From: Bradyrhizobium tropiciagri
Lineage (GTDB): Bacteria; Pseudomonadota; Alphaproteobacteria; Rhizobiales; Xanthobacteraceae
Assembly: GCF_018130505.1 (NCBI RefSeq)
Contig: NZ_JAFCKH010000003.1
Location: 186,001-250,000, forward strand
Direction of reading: 5' to 3'
Length of the DNA: 64,000 nt
The position numbers and the translations under genes are program-made. Every line of letters begins with the position of its first letter. Within the stretch, counting starts at the first letter, position 1. Of this stretch, positions 25,096 to 33,685 are shown one piece after another. The notes beneath the pieces are model-generated. The model made no database searches, had not been told where the DNA came from, and worked only from the letters and a program-made list of their open reading frames with translations.

Positions 25096-25243
25096 GTTGA
25101 TTTCCGAGTTCCTGGGAGCTGCGATCCGGATCCTCGCGAGGACGCGGCCGAACTCCCGCCGTCGATCGCCGACGGCAGATTCCGCATGGATCAAACGGCA
25201 GCCGGCGAGCGGCTGCGTTCGTGGCTCAGTCGTGAACGGGATG

Positions 25244-25645
25244 TCAGAGGATCGGAGGTGCGCGCGGCTGGAACAGGACCCGGCCGATGTCGACCAGAGG
25301 CGCAGTGTGGCCGGTGGGCCGATAGATGAGACCGACGGCGTCCGGCAGCGGCAATGGCGGCAGCGCCGGTGCCGGCGTCGCCGTGTTGACCATGGCGACG
25401 ACGGCGCAGATCGCGCACAGGTCCGCCGCTTGATCGGAATCATCGGGGCGAGGCTGGCCGCGCGATGCGTTCTCGAAATGTGCGGCGATGGAGGATTCGA
25501 TCGACCCCGGCGCGTGTTGCAGCGATGCCGCCGCCTGTGCCGGCGCTATGGCATGAAAATGGCCGAACGACAGGACGAACTGGATCGACAGCGCCAGTAG
25601 CGCCAGCCGAGCCCCCTGCCTGATGTTCGAACGAAACCACTTCAT
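25244..25645 (-). CDS. DUF2946 family protein, probable metal-related
   Basis: A 133-residue protein with one N-terminal membrane segment or signal anchor (ARLALLALSIQFVLSFGHFHA). It carries the two DUF2946 marks: a HFH motif right after the hydrophobic segment and CAIC (DLCAICAVVAM) in the second hydrophobic stretch. The Pro/Leu-rich C-terminus is typical. His and Cys pairs suggest binding of a soft metal such as copper. Start 25645 (MKWFRSN) is chosen because it begins the membrane segment directly. It is 148 bases upstream of, and in line with, the TonB receptor gene, so the two likely form a small uptake unit. Confidence 0.82.
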   Translation of the reverse strand: MKWFRSNIRQGARLALLALSIQFVLSFGHFHAIAPAQAAASLQHAPGSIESSIAAHFENASRGQPRPDDSDQAADLCAICAVVAMVNTATPAPALPPLPLPDAVGLIYRPTGHTAPLVDIGRVLFQPRAPPIL

Positions 25646-25892
25646 GACGGCGCCATCGCGCGTCGGGAAGGCGCGAGGCGGATGGCCCCGGCATGCGACG
25701 CGATGCCGCACACTTTCGAAATCCCGTCAGCGTGTCAATCCGCATTGCCGGGGCAAGGCGATCAATTTCCGGCCGCCCGAGCGATCTTGCAGCGTTGCGA
25801 AGCGTCTGCCGCCGAACCCGGGCCAAACGAAGCCTGGGTTTGGTGACATTGAACGGGATCACGGCGTCATCGCCGTGACATAGGTACGGCGA

Positions 25893-27317
25893 TCACGCTG
25901 CGTGCGCGCCGAGCAGGGTCTTCGGCTCGAGATAGCTCTCCAGCCCGAACGGACCGTTCTCGCGGCCGAGACCGGATTGCTTCATGCCGCCGAACGGCGC
26001 CAGTGGCTCGTGGGCGGCGCCGTTGATCACGACCCGGCCGCTGTCGAGGCGGGCGGCGATCCGCCCGGCATGAACAGGCTCGCCGAACACGTATGCCGAG
26101 AGGCCGTAGGTGGTGTCGTTGGCGATCGCGACGGCGTCGTCTTCGTTGCGATAGGAGAGGATCGACAGCACCGGCCCGAAGATTTCCTCACGCGCGATCT
26201 TCATGTCATTGCCGACATCGGTGAAGACGGTCGGGCGGACGAAGTAGCCGGTCAGTCCATCGGGCCGGCCTTCGCCGCCGGTCAACAGCCGCGCGCCTTC
26301 CTCCTGGCCGATGCGGATATAGCGCTGGACGCGCGCCCATTGGGTCTGGCTCACCATCGGGCCGACCGTCGTTGCGGGATCGCGGGGATCGCCGACCTTC
26401 ACCTGGGTTTCAATCGCGGACTTCAGCCGCGCCTCGAACTCCGCACGGCGCGTCTCCGACACCAGCACCCGCGTTCCGGCGATGCAGGCCTGGCCGGAAT
26501 TCATGAAGCCGGCCTCGATCACACCTGGGATCACCGCGTCGAGATCGGCATCGTCGAGGATGATGGTCGGCGACTTGCCGCCGAGTTCGAGCGTCACCCG
26601 CTTCAGACTATCAGCGCTTGCCCGCACGATCGACTTGCCGACGGCGGTCGATCCGGTGAAGGAAATCTTCGCGACATCAGGATGGGCTGCGATCGCCGCG
26701 CCGACGTCGGCACCGTGGCCATTCACCAGATTGTAGACGCCGGCGGGCAGGCCGGCCTCGTGCAGGGCGCGCAGCACCACGTCGGTCTGCAGCGCGCTCA
26801 TCTCGCTCGGCTTGATGACGGCAGTGCAGCCCGCGGCGATGGCATAGGCGAGCTTGTTGCAGATAAAGCCGGCATTCGAATTCCAGGGCGTGATCAGTCC
26901 GACGATTCCGACCGGCGCCATCACGACACGCGCCGAGCCGATCTCGCGCTCGAGCGGATAGTCCTTGAGCGTGTGTGTGGCGACCTGGATTGCGGCGGCT
27001 GCGTAATCGGCCATCCAGCTCGAGCGCGAGACGGGGGCGCCGTATTCGTCCAGCACCGCCTCACGGAGTTCGTCGATATGCGAGTGCATTGCGGCCTGCA
27101 TCGCCTCGAGCATCTGCAGCCGCTCGGCCTTGCCGGTGCGCGCCATCGCGGGCAGCGCGCGCTTCGCTGCCGCGACGGCGGCATCGACGTCGTCGGCGTC
27201 GCCGAGGCGGACGCGACCGATCACCTCGCCGGTTGCTGGATTGTGCAGGTCGAACAGCTCGCGGCCGTGAGGCGCGACGAACCTGCCGTCGATGTAGATG
27301 TGCTCGATGGTGCGCAT
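25893..27317 (-). CDS. NAD(P)-dependent aldehyde dehydrogenase
   Basis: A 474-residue aldehyde dehydrogenase. The catalytic Glu lies in TLELGGKSP and the nucleophilic Cys in NSGQACIAGTR; TPWNSNAGFICNK and SFTGSTAVGKSI form the cofactor pocket, and EEIFGPVLSILSY is conserved. The start 27317 (MRTIEHIYIDG) has GGAG upstream and gives the standard family length. The usual Asn residue in the PWN motif is present, so the enzyme should be active; the aldehyde is not deducible. It is transcribed divergently from a LysR gene whose product is the obvious regulator. Confidence 0.93.
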   Translation of the reverse strand: MRTIEHIYIDGRFVAPHGRELFDLHNPATGEVIGRVRLGDADDVDAAVAAAKRALPAMARTGKAERLQMLEAMQAAMHSHIDELREAVLDEYGAPVSRSSWMADYAAAAIQVATHTLKDYPLEREIGSARVVMAPVGIVGLITPWNSNAGFICNKLAYAIAAGCTAVIKPSEMSALQTDVVLRALHEAGLPAGVYNLVNGHGADVGAAIAAHPDVAKISFTGSTAVGKSIVRASADSLKRVTLELGGKSPTIILDDADLDAVIPGVIEAGFMNSGQACIAGTRVLVSETRRAEFEARLKSAIETQVKVGDPRDPATTVGPMVSQTQWARVQRYIRIGQEEGARLLTGGEGRPDGLTGYFVRPTVFTDVGNDMKIAREEIFGPVLSILSYRNEDDAVAIANDTTYGLSAYVFGEPVHAGRIAARLDSGRVVINGAAHEPLAPFGGMKQSGLGRENGPFGLESYLEPKTLLGAHAA

Positions 27318-27384
27318 TTGATGTCTCCGCTGGTTGGCTTGGCGGAGATAGCCCTCGCGATTGCATGGAATTAGTGGTATTAAG

Positions 27385-27402
27385 CCGGATGAATTGATCC
27401 GG
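27385..27402. promoter_or_regulatory. Dyad CCGGAT-N6-ATCCGG between ALDH and lysR
   Basis: A perfect six-base inverted repeat (27385-27390 and 27397-27402) separated by GAATTG, 11 bases before the lysR ATG at 27414 and 67 bases upstream of the aldehyde dehydrogenase start. Its position in the 96-base divergent spacer suits an operator for the LysR protein, though the T-N11-A core is not obvious. Confidence 0.5.
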
Positions 27403-27413
27403 AAATCGGGATA

Positions 27414-28319
27414 ATGAGCCGGGGGCGACTGATCGAGCTGGAGGCCGCCGTGGCGGTGGCGCGCCGGCGGAGCTTTCGCGCCGCGGCCGCCGAGCTCGGG
27501 ATGTCGAGCACGGCCCTGAGCCAGGCGATCGCCGAGCTTGAGGCGCGGCTCGGCGTCCGCCTGTTCAACCGGACGACGCGCAGCGTCGCGCCGACGCCGG
27601 CCGGCGAGCAATTCGTGGCCGAGGTCGCGCCGGCGCTGACCGCGATCCGCGACGCTGCCGACGCCGTCAACCGACATCGCTCCACGCCGGTCGGCGTGTT
27701 GCGGCTCAACACCTCGCTCGGCGCGGCGCAACGGATCATGCGGCCGATCATCTTCGAATATCTGAAGCGCTATCCCGAGATGGCGATCGACATCGTCACC
27801 GAGGGCAGGCTGATCGACATCGTGCGCGAAGGCTTCGACGCCGGCTTTCGCCTCGCCGAGCAGGTGCCGGCCGACATGATCTCGGTGCCGCTCGGGCGCG
27901 ACGAGCGGCTGATCGTCGTCGGCTCACCCGGTTATCTCGCCGGGCGCGGACATCCCGTCTCGCCGGCCGATCTGGCTGCGCACGACTGCATCCGCATGCG
28001 GCTGCCCGCCGGCACGGTCTACCGGTGGGAGTTCGAGAAGGATGGCGAGCAGCTGCTGGTGGACGTGTCCGGCCGGCTGACGCTGGACGATTCCGGCTTG
28101 ATCCGCGAGGCCGTGCTGGCGGGATGCGGGCTCGCCTACGTGTCGGAGTGGGACGTCGCAAATGATCTGCGCGAGCGCCGCCTGGTTCAACTGCTCGCCG
28201 ACTGGACCCCGCCATATCCGGGGATCTGTCTCTACTACCCCGGCCGCCGCCACGTGCCGGCCGGCCTGCGCGCCCTCATCGACCTGATCCAGGCGCGCCG
28301 CCGCAAAGGCAGAGGCTGA
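27414..28319 (+). CDS. LysR-family transcriptional regulator
   Basis: A 301-residue LysR protein. The helix-turn-helix occupies residues about 3-62 (AAVAVARRRSFRAAAAELGM, SSTALSQAIAELEARLGVRLF) and the periplasmic-binding-protein-like effector domain about 90-295 (GVLRLNTSLGAAQRIMRPI opens it). It belongs to the CrgA-like group by its RTTRSVAPTPAGEQF linker. It is divergent from the aldehyde dehydrogenase gene across 96 bases and most likely controls it. The following spacer holds palindromic repeats rather than a classical T-tract terminator. Confidence 0.92.
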   Translation: MSRGRLIELEAAVAVARRRSFRAAAAELGMSSTALSQAIAELEARLGVRLFNRTTRSVAPTPAGEQFVAEVAPALTAIRDAADAVNRHRSTPVGVLRLNTSLGAAQRIMRPIIFEYLKRYPEMAIDIVTEGRLIDIVREGFDAGFRLAEQVPADMISVPLGRDERLIVVGSPGYLAGRGHPVSPADLAAHDCIRMRLPAGTVYRWEFEKDGEQLLVDVSGRLTLDDSGLIREAVLAGCGLAYVSEWDVANDLRERRLVQLLADWTPPYPGICLYYPGRRHVPAGLRALIDLIQARRRKGRG

Positions 28320-28369
28320 TCGATGCAAGTCCAGAGCATGATGAGTTTTGCATCGATCAACGGGTTCCG

Positions 28370-28517
28370 ATTCACCTCGCCCCGCGTGCGGGGAGAGGTC
28401 GGAACGCATCGTCAGATGCGTTCCGGGTGAGGGGGAGTCTCCGCGAGTCCACCTGTAACCGTTTATGCGGAAGCGGCCCCTCACCCCACCCCTCTCCCCG
28501 TAAGAACGGGGCGAGGG
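28370..28517. repeat. Compound palindromic repeat between convergent genes
   Basis: A cluster of hairpins: GGAACGCATC/GATGCGTTCC (28401-28410, 28415-28424), CCCCGC/GCGGGG at about 28380-28392, and CTCTCCCCGT...ACGGGGCGAG near 28492-28515. GGGTGAGGGG (28425-28434) recurs as its reverse complement near 28477-28487. This is the 'cctcaccc...ggggagagg' repeat type scattered through Bradyrhizobium genomes. It lies between convergent lysR and TonB-receptor genes and may also end transcription. Confidence 0.65.
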
Positions 28518-28553
28518 AGCGCAGCGCCGTCGCGGTCGCGATCTGACCTAATC

Positions 28554-31091
28554 TCAGAACTTCGCCCTGATGCCGGCATAGGCGGCGAGCGGCATGCCGG
28601 GAACGAAGGTATAGGGATCGGTGAGTTGCGCCATCAGATTGGGCACGCCGCGCGTGGTGCTGGCGAAACCGCCGGTCTGCAGGAAGGTGCCGCCGAGATA
28701 GTACTTGTTGTTGAAGACGTTGTTGATCAGGCCGAACACCTCGATGTTCGGTGTGATCTTGTAGGAGGTGTGCAGGTTCACGACCGCATAGGCCGGTACC
28801 TTCGGGTTCTGGTTGGTGTCGTCGCCGATCAGCCACTGGCTGCCGACGACGTTGACGTCGGCGCCGACCTTCCACGCGTCGGTGGCGAGATACTCGACAC
28901 CGGCCTTGAACCGATGCGCGGGAATGCCCGGGATCTGATCGCCCGGCTTGACGTTGATGAACTGGACGTCGCTGTTGCTCGGATCGGTCTGCGCATACGG
29001 ATTGTCGGGAGACGGCAGGGTATTCGCGCTCTGGAAGGTCGCGTTGATGTAGGTGTAGTTGGCGTAGGCGTTCCAGCGATTGACGCGGTATTCGAGCTTG
29101 GCCTCGATGCCTTGCCGCAGCGTCTGTCCGGCATTCTGGAAATAGCCGAAATTGCCGGTGCCGAGCGGGCTCGTCACCCGGATGATGTCGTCGTCGGACA
29201 TGGTACGGAACGCGCCGAGGCCCCAGCTCAGTATCCCGGTTTTGACGTCGCGGCCCCAGCCGCCGCGGAAGCCGGCCTCGACGGTGTGCGACACCACCTG
29301 CTTGAGCGGCGGATCGGCAACCAGGAAGCTGTCGATGACGCAGGGGCGCGCGGGATCGGAGCAGCCGAGCTCCAGCGGCGTCGGCGCGCGATTGGCTTCC
29401 GAGTAGCCGGCATAGAAGGTGAGGTCCGGGGTGATCTTGTAGGTGCCGCCGATCACCGGGTTGAAGCGCTGGAAGCGGTTGTTGCTGTTGAGCAGCGGGT
29501 TGGTCCCGGTCTGGTCCTCAAGATCGATCTGCGCGAGATTGAAGCGGCCGCCCGCGGTCACCGCGAGGCGGTTGGTCACATCGAACGTGTCGGTGAGGTA
29601 GACGCCGGTGTAGGTGTTGGTGGCGTGCAGGTCGACCGGGGCGAGGCCGGCGTCGGGCTGGTTGATGAAGATGCCGGTGCCGTTCACGAACAGATTGTTC
29701 TGGTCGATGGTGCCGAGCTCGCTGGTGGCGTTGAACTTGGTGTAGCCGTGGTCGACGGCGACGCCCATCACGACGTGGTTGTCGTGGCCGAAGATCTTGT
29801 CGGTGTTGGTGACCTGCGCGGTGCCGCCATAGGTGTTGCTCGCGGCCCAGTTGCGGTCGACCTCGCCGAGGAACGCGGTGCCGAGCGTGTTTGGCACCGG
29901 CGTGGTGCCGAAGATCGGCAGGTTGTCGCTCGCGCCGTCGATGCACAGATTGCGGCCGCGGTTGCAGGACTCGACGTCGGTGCCGTTGCCGTCGGCATGG
30001 TATTGCCAGAAGCCGCGGTAGTAGAGATTGCCCTGGAACGACCACGTGTCGGAAAAATTGTGGTTCAGCGTCGCGTTGAGGAACGCGAGCTGCAGTCCGG
30101 TGGACTGCGGCCAGGTGTAGACGCTGGACCAGCGCTGATTGAGCATCTGCACCGGCGTGGCCGCGACGTTGCCGAGCTTGTTGTCGGCGCCGGTGAAGTT
30201 GACGTGCAGCTCGGTCGTGTCGTTGCGCGCGCCGACGTCGACATACATGCGGTTGATGTGCGAGGAATTGGCGTAATCCCGCCAGCCGCGATCGTAGGCG
30301 GATTCGAACGCGGCATAGGCGGAGACGTTGTCCTTCTGGCCGCCGGCCTGCACGCTGCTCTGCACCCGCCCGTAGGAGCCGCCGAACAACTCGCCCTCGA
30401 CGCCCTGATAGGTGAAGCCGTTCTTCATCTGGATGCTGAGCGCGCCGCCGATCGCGTTGAGGCCGAACACTGGATTGTTGGGAAACAGCGCGAGGCGGTC
30501 GATCGCTTTCTCCGGAATGAAATCCCAGTTGACGACGTCGCCCCAGGATTCGTTGATGCGCACGCCGTTCTGGTAGACCGCGATCCCCTGCGGCGTGCCC
30601 TGGACCGGCGAGGCGTTGAAGCCGCGGTAGTTGAGATCGCGCTGGAACGGATTGCCGGTCTGGTCGCCGAGCGATACGCCCGGCAGCGAGCGGTTCACGG
30701 AGTCGAGGAAGTTGGTCGAATAGTTGTGGCTGAAATCCTGCGACGTCATGACCGCGGTGTTGGACGGGACCTTGTCGCGGTCGATCAGGCTGGCGTCGCG
30801 ATCGGACTCCCCCGGCGTGCCCGCGCCGCCGGCCGGCACGGCGCCCGGCTGAGCCGGCGCGTTGGCGGTGCGCGTGCTCCTTGCGGTGCGGACCGCAGGC
30901 CGCCGGGCCGGCCTCGGGCTGCGCGTGCCCGAAAGCGGCGACGGCGCGATCACGTTGACGGCCGGCAATTCGGTCGGCTCGGGCGAGGCGGTCTGGGCTG
31001 ACACGCGCGACGGCGCCACCGACAGCGCGGTGACAAGCGCGGGGGCAATGACCGACAGATGCCGCCCCAGACGGATTCCACCCCTACGCAT
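28554..31091 (-). CDS. TonB-dependent outer-membrane receptor
   Basis: An 845-residue receptor. The start at 31091 (MRRGGIRLGRH) has GGGGAC upstream and gives a signal peptide cleaved after RVSAQ (about 32). A Pro/Arg/Thr-rich spacer with RTARSTRTANAPAQPGA leads into the plug domain (about 105-240; VNRSLPGVSLGDQ, LNYRGFNASPVQGTPQGIAV, GGALSIQMKNG), followed by the barrel ending AGIRAKF with terminal Phe. CNRGRNLC and GCSDPARPC are Cys pairs in extracellular-loop positions. No partner transporter is adjacent. Family members with this plug type take up siderophores or other large ligands; substrate unknown. Confidence 0.92.
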   Translation of the reverse strand: MRRGGIRLGRHLSVIAPALVTALSVAPSRVSAQTASPEPTELPAVNVIAPSPLSGTRSPRPARRPAVRTARSTRTANAPAQPGAVPAGGAGTPGESDRDASLIDRDKVPSNTAVMTSQDFSHNYSTNFLDSVNRSLPGVSLGDQTGNPFQRDLNYRGFNASPVQGTPQGIAVYQNGVRINESWGDVVNWDFIPEKAIDRLALFPNNPVFGLNAIGGALSIQMKNGFTYQGVEGELFGGSYGRVQSSVQAGGQKDNVSAYAAFESAYDRGWRDYANSSHINRMYVDVGARNDTTELHVNFTGADNKLGNVAATPVQMLNQRWSSVYTWPQSTGLQLAFLNATLNHNFSDTWSFQGNLYYRGFWQYHADGNGTDVESCNRGRNLCIDGASDNLPIFGTTPVPNTLGTAFLGEVDRNWAASNTYGGTAQVTNTDKIFGHDNHVVMGVAVDHGYTKFNATSELGTIDQNNLFVNGTGIFINQPDAGLAPVDLHATNTYTGVYLTDTFDVTNRLAVTAGGRFNLAQIDLEDQTGTNPLLNSNNRFQRFNPVIGGTYKITPDLTFYAGYSEANRAPTPLELGCSDPARPCVIDSFLVADPPLKQVVSHTVEAGFRGGWGRDVKTGILSWGLGAFRTMSDDDIIRVTSPLGTGNFGYFQNAGQTLRQGIEAKLEYRVNRWNAYANYTYINATFQSANTLPSPDNPYAQTDPSNSDVQFINVKPGDQIPGIPAHRFKAGVEYLATDAWKVGADVNVVGSQWLIGDDTNQNPKVPAYAVVNLHTSYKITPNIEVFGLINNVFNNKYYLGGTFLQTGGFASTTRGVPNLMAQLTDPYTFVPGMPLAAYAGIRAKF

Positions 31092-31211
31092 ACGTCCCCC
31101 AGACACTCGTCGCCCTGTTCGGGCTGTCTCGCGCGGCCCCAAACGCCTTTCGGCGCCGGCCTCCCTGGATGTCAGAGTGTCAAATTGTGATCGGGGAGTC
31201 ATGCAGTTAAG

Positions 31212-31240
31212 TTCCCGATCCGGTTCGGGAAAAATTCCCG
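31212..31240. promoter_or_regulatory. Three alternating TTCCCG/CGGGAA half-sites upstream of TonB receptor
   Basis: TTCCCG (31212-31217), CGGGAA (31226-31231) and TTCCCG (31235-31240) give two overlapping dyads 120-150 bases before the receptor's ATG at 31091. The spacing suggests a multi-site operator for a repressor or activator of the receptor gene. No known consensus matches that I can name. Confidence 0.4.
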
Positions 31241-31274
31241 GTGTCCGCCTCGGCCGTTCGCAGGCGCGAACGCA

Positions 31275-31306
31275 GATGGGGGCCCGGCTTTCACCGGGCC
31301 CCCATC
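31275..31306 (-). terminator. Strong hairpin just after the EF-Tu stop codon
   Basis: A perfect 13-base-pair stem (31275-31287 with 31294-31306; arm GATGGGGGCCCGG) with a six-base loop, beginning three bases past the EF-Tu stop at 31309. The strong stem next to the stop suits a highly expressed gene. There is no clear T tract. Confidence 0.8.
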
Positions 31307-31308
31307 CA

Positions 31309-32514
31309 TCAGTCGACGATCTCAGTCACGACGCCCGCACCGACGGTGCGGTTGCCCTCGCGGATCGCAAACCGCGACCGTGCCTCCAGCGCGATCGGCT
31401 TGTTGAGCTCGATCGTGAACTCGGCGCTGTCGCCCGGCATCACCATCTCGGCGCCATCGCCCAGCTGGACGGTGCCGGTGACGTCGGCGGTCCGGAAGTA
31501 GAACTGCGGACGATAATTGGCGAAGAAGGGCGTGTGGCGCCCGCCTTCGTCCTTCGTCAACACGTACACTTCCGCCCGAAAGGTCCGGTGCGGCGCCGCA
31601 CTGCCCGGATGCGACAGCACCTGGCCGCGCTGCACGAGATCCTTGTCGATCCCGCGCAAGAGGCAGCCGACATTGTCGCCGGCCTGCCCCTGGTCGAGGA
31701 TCTTCCGGTAGCTCTCGATGCTGGTTACCACCGACTTCCGGGTCTCGCCGAGGCCGACGATCTCGACCTCGTCGCCGAGCCTGACGACGCCGCGCTCGAC
31801 CAGCCCGGTCACGACCGTGCCGCGGCCGGAGATCGACTGTACGCCCTCGATCGGCATCAGGAACGGACGATCCTTCGGCCGCTCGGGCAGCTCGATATAG
31901 CTGTCGAGTGCTTCGAACAGTTTGAGGATCGCCTGATCCGCCAGCGGACCCTGCTCGCCGCGCAGTGCCTGCATCGCGGCGCCACGGATGACCGGGGCGT
32001 TCTCGCCGTCGTACTGGTACTTCGACAACAGATCGCGCACCTCGATCTCGACGAGATCGACCAGCTCCGGATCGTCAGCGACATCGCACTTGTTCAGGAA
32101 CACGACGATGCGCGGCACGCCGACCTGGCGCGCCAGCAGGATGTGCTCGCGCGTCTGCGGCATCGGTCCGTCGACCGCGGAGACCACCAGAATCGCGCCG
32201 TCCATCTGCGCCGCGCCGGTGATCATGTTCTTCACATAATCGGCGTGGCCCGGGCAGTCGACATGCGAGTAGTGGCGCACCGCCGTCGAGAACTCGACGT
32301 GGCTGGTCGCAATCGTCAGGATCTTCGTATCGTCACGCGTACCTTGCGCGGCCGACGCCTTGGCAACGTCCTGGTAGGACACGAACGCGCCCCAGCCCTT
32401 ATCGGCCGAGACCTTCGTCAGCGCTGCCGTCAGCGTCGTCTTGCCATGATCCACGTGGCCGATCGTGCCAACATTGCAGTTGGGCTTGAGGCGGATGAAC
32501 TTCTCTTTGGCCAT
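31309..32514 (-). CDS. tuf: Divergent elongation factor Tu
   Basis: A 401-residue EF-Tu, slightly longer than the usual 396. It keeps G1 GHVDHGKT (19-26), G3 DCPGH (86-90, with His90 at the GTP-hydrolysis position), G4 NKCD (141-144), and domains 2 and 3 with [19 protein letters not shown]. The switch I segment is abnormal: the near-universal RGITI reads KILTI (64-68), so Thr67 for magnesium is kept but Arg-Gly is lost, and about five residues are added before it. G5 is GAAM instead of GSAL. The start 32514 (MAKEKF) has AGGTG upstream. It stands alone, not beside fusA or rps genes. A specialised or stress EF-Tu is likely; canonical tuf should exist elsewhere. Confidence 0.9.
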   Translation of the reverse strand: MAKEKFIRLKPNCNVGTIGHVDHGKTTLTAALTKVSADKGWGAFVSYQDVAKASAAQGTRDDTKILTIATSHVEFSTAVRHYSHVDCPGHADYVKNMITGAAQMDGAILVVSAVDGPMPQTREHILLARQVGVPRIVVFLNKCDVADDPELVDLVEIEVRDLLSKYQYDGENAPVIRGAAMQALRGEQGPLADQAILKLFEALDSYIELPERPKDRPFLMPIEGVQSISGRGTVVTGLVERGVVRLGDEVEIVGLGETRKSVVTSIESYRKILDQGQAGDNVGCLLRGIDKDLVQRGQVLSHPGSAAPHRTFRAEVYVLTKDEGGRHTPFFANYRPQFYFRTADVTGTVQLGDGAEMVMPGDSAEFTIELNKPIALEARSRFAIREGNRTVGAGVVTEIVD

Positions 32515-32880
32515 GGGACACCTGTGGTGTTCGAGCTCCCGTGCTGGTTTGCACGACTCGAGGCACCGCGAGAGCTCGTTCGGCGCCCGGAGCCGCTTCC
32601 GCTCCGGGCCGCTTACCAATGTCAGGTGTGACGTGGTGAGGTCAGGTCCAAAGCAGATTGGCGGCGGACGAGGGTGCTAGCCCTCCCGTCATCAGCATCG
32701 ATGCTCGCTGTGACTGCCGCATTGTTGGAAACCTGGTTGCTCTCTTCAGAAAACGAGGCGTGTACATAAGGGCTGACCGCGCCATTGGCAAGAGGCGGGC
32801 GTGCCGCGCGACCGCGCCGCGCTGGCATTCCCGCTGTCCGCGGCGTATAGTTTCGCGGGGGCAAGTGGCGGTTTACAGGA
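32515..32880. other. 366-base divergent spacer: long tuf leader and promoter of outer-membrane protein
   Basis: No gene seen. In the tuf direction it holds a perfect nine-base-pair hairpin (32585-32593 with 32601-32609; arm GCCCGGAGC, loop of seven) about 70 bases before the start codon, and the repeated phrase CCTGAC nearby. On the other side CAGGAATG gives the ribosome site of the plus-strand gene at 32881. A structured leader on tuf could be an attenuator. Confidence 0.5.
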
Positions 32881-33498
32881 ATGTCCATCTTCACGCGTCG
32901 AGCCGGCTTCGTACTGCTATCGCTGGCGCTCGGCCTGAGCGCGCCGGCGGCATCCGCCCAGTCGGACCCGGTGCGCTACTGGGTGCCGGGCTCGTTGTTC
33001 GGTTTCGGCGGCAGCTTCGCCGACGCCCAGAAGGCCGACACCTACGGGAACTTTCCGAGCTTCGACGGCGCCAACGCCCAGGGCGGCGACGCCTATTTGA
33101 ACGCCAATCGTCCGGATGGCTGGTTCATGGCCAGCGAGGGCGGCCGCTTCGGCCTGAGCGGGCTCGGCCAGGCCGGCGCGTTCGGCTCGTATCAATATCA
33201 GGGCGCGCAGGTCGGCTACAATTTCAAGAGCGGCGATGGCTCGTCGCCAGTGACCTTCTTCGCCGGCTTCGACTCGCTGAAATACAATCCGCCCGGCGCC
33301 GGCGGCCCGCTGGCGCCGTTCAGCTCCGGCACCAATGCCGGCTATGCCGTGCGTGGCGGCATCGAGTACCGTCCGACCTCGAATCTCAGCCTGTCGATCG
33401 GCGCCAGCTTCGCCCAGCCGCAGGCGGAGCGCATGGACAGCGACATCAATTCGCAGTTGCTACCCGGCCAGTCCCCGCTGCTGTTCGGCGGGCGCTAA
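32881..33498 (+). CDS. Probable outer-membrane beta-barrel protein
   Basis: A 205-residue exported protein. A clear signal peptide (FVLLSLALGLSAPAASAQ, cleavage near residue 27) is followed by a Gly/Ser/aromatic-rich mature region. The C-terminal half has the alternating strand pattern GYAVRGGIEYRPTSNLSLSI and ASFAQPQ of small rhizobial outer-membrane barrel (Omp25/RopB-like) proteins, and YQYQGAQVGYNF is a likely barrel strand. It does not end in the usual terminal Phe but in LLFGGR, so the barrel may be incomplete or form an oligomer. I do not recognise a specific family. Its stop codon lies inside a palindromic repeat. Confidence 0.72.
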   Translation: MSIFTRRAGFVLLSLALGLSAPAASAQSDPVRYWVPGSLFGFGGSFADAQKADTYGNFPSFDGANAQGGDAYLNANRPDGWFMASEGGRFGLSGLGQAGAFGSYQYQGAQVGYNFKSGDGSSPVTFFAGFDSLKYNPPGAGGPLAPFSSGTNAGYAVRGGIEYRPTSNLSLSIGASFAQPQAERMDSDINSQLLPGQSPLLFGGR

Positions 33499-33600
33499 AG
33501 CGCATCGCGCTTTAGCTCTTTAGTTTGCGCATGACCTCCGCGCAAACGCTTGGCGTTTGTCGCGAGGGAAAACCGCTTCACACTTTTCCGGGTCATGCGC
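33494..33600. repeat. Interspersed palindromic repeat overlapping a stop codon
   Basis: GCTAAAGCGC (33494-33503) pairs with GCGCTTTAGC (33507-33516), the TAA stop of the upstream gene being inside the left arm. GCGCATGACC (33527-33536) is exactly repeated in inverse as GGTCATGCGC (33591-33600). The 'ggaaaaccgcttcacacttttccgg' type core between them is a well-known dispersed repeat of Bradyrhizobium. Confidence 0.7.
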
Positions 33601-33685
33601 TAGCGCGTCAGCACAAGACTGCTAAACCTCGATCCTGATTCAACCATCGAGCAGCTCGCGCTCAAGAACACAGGATCGAAAAATC

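Noticed and set aside
25096-25243. Cobalamin riboswitch upstream of a TonB receptor
   Set aside because: I looked for the B12-box and conserved stem pattern in both receptor upstream regions and did not see it.
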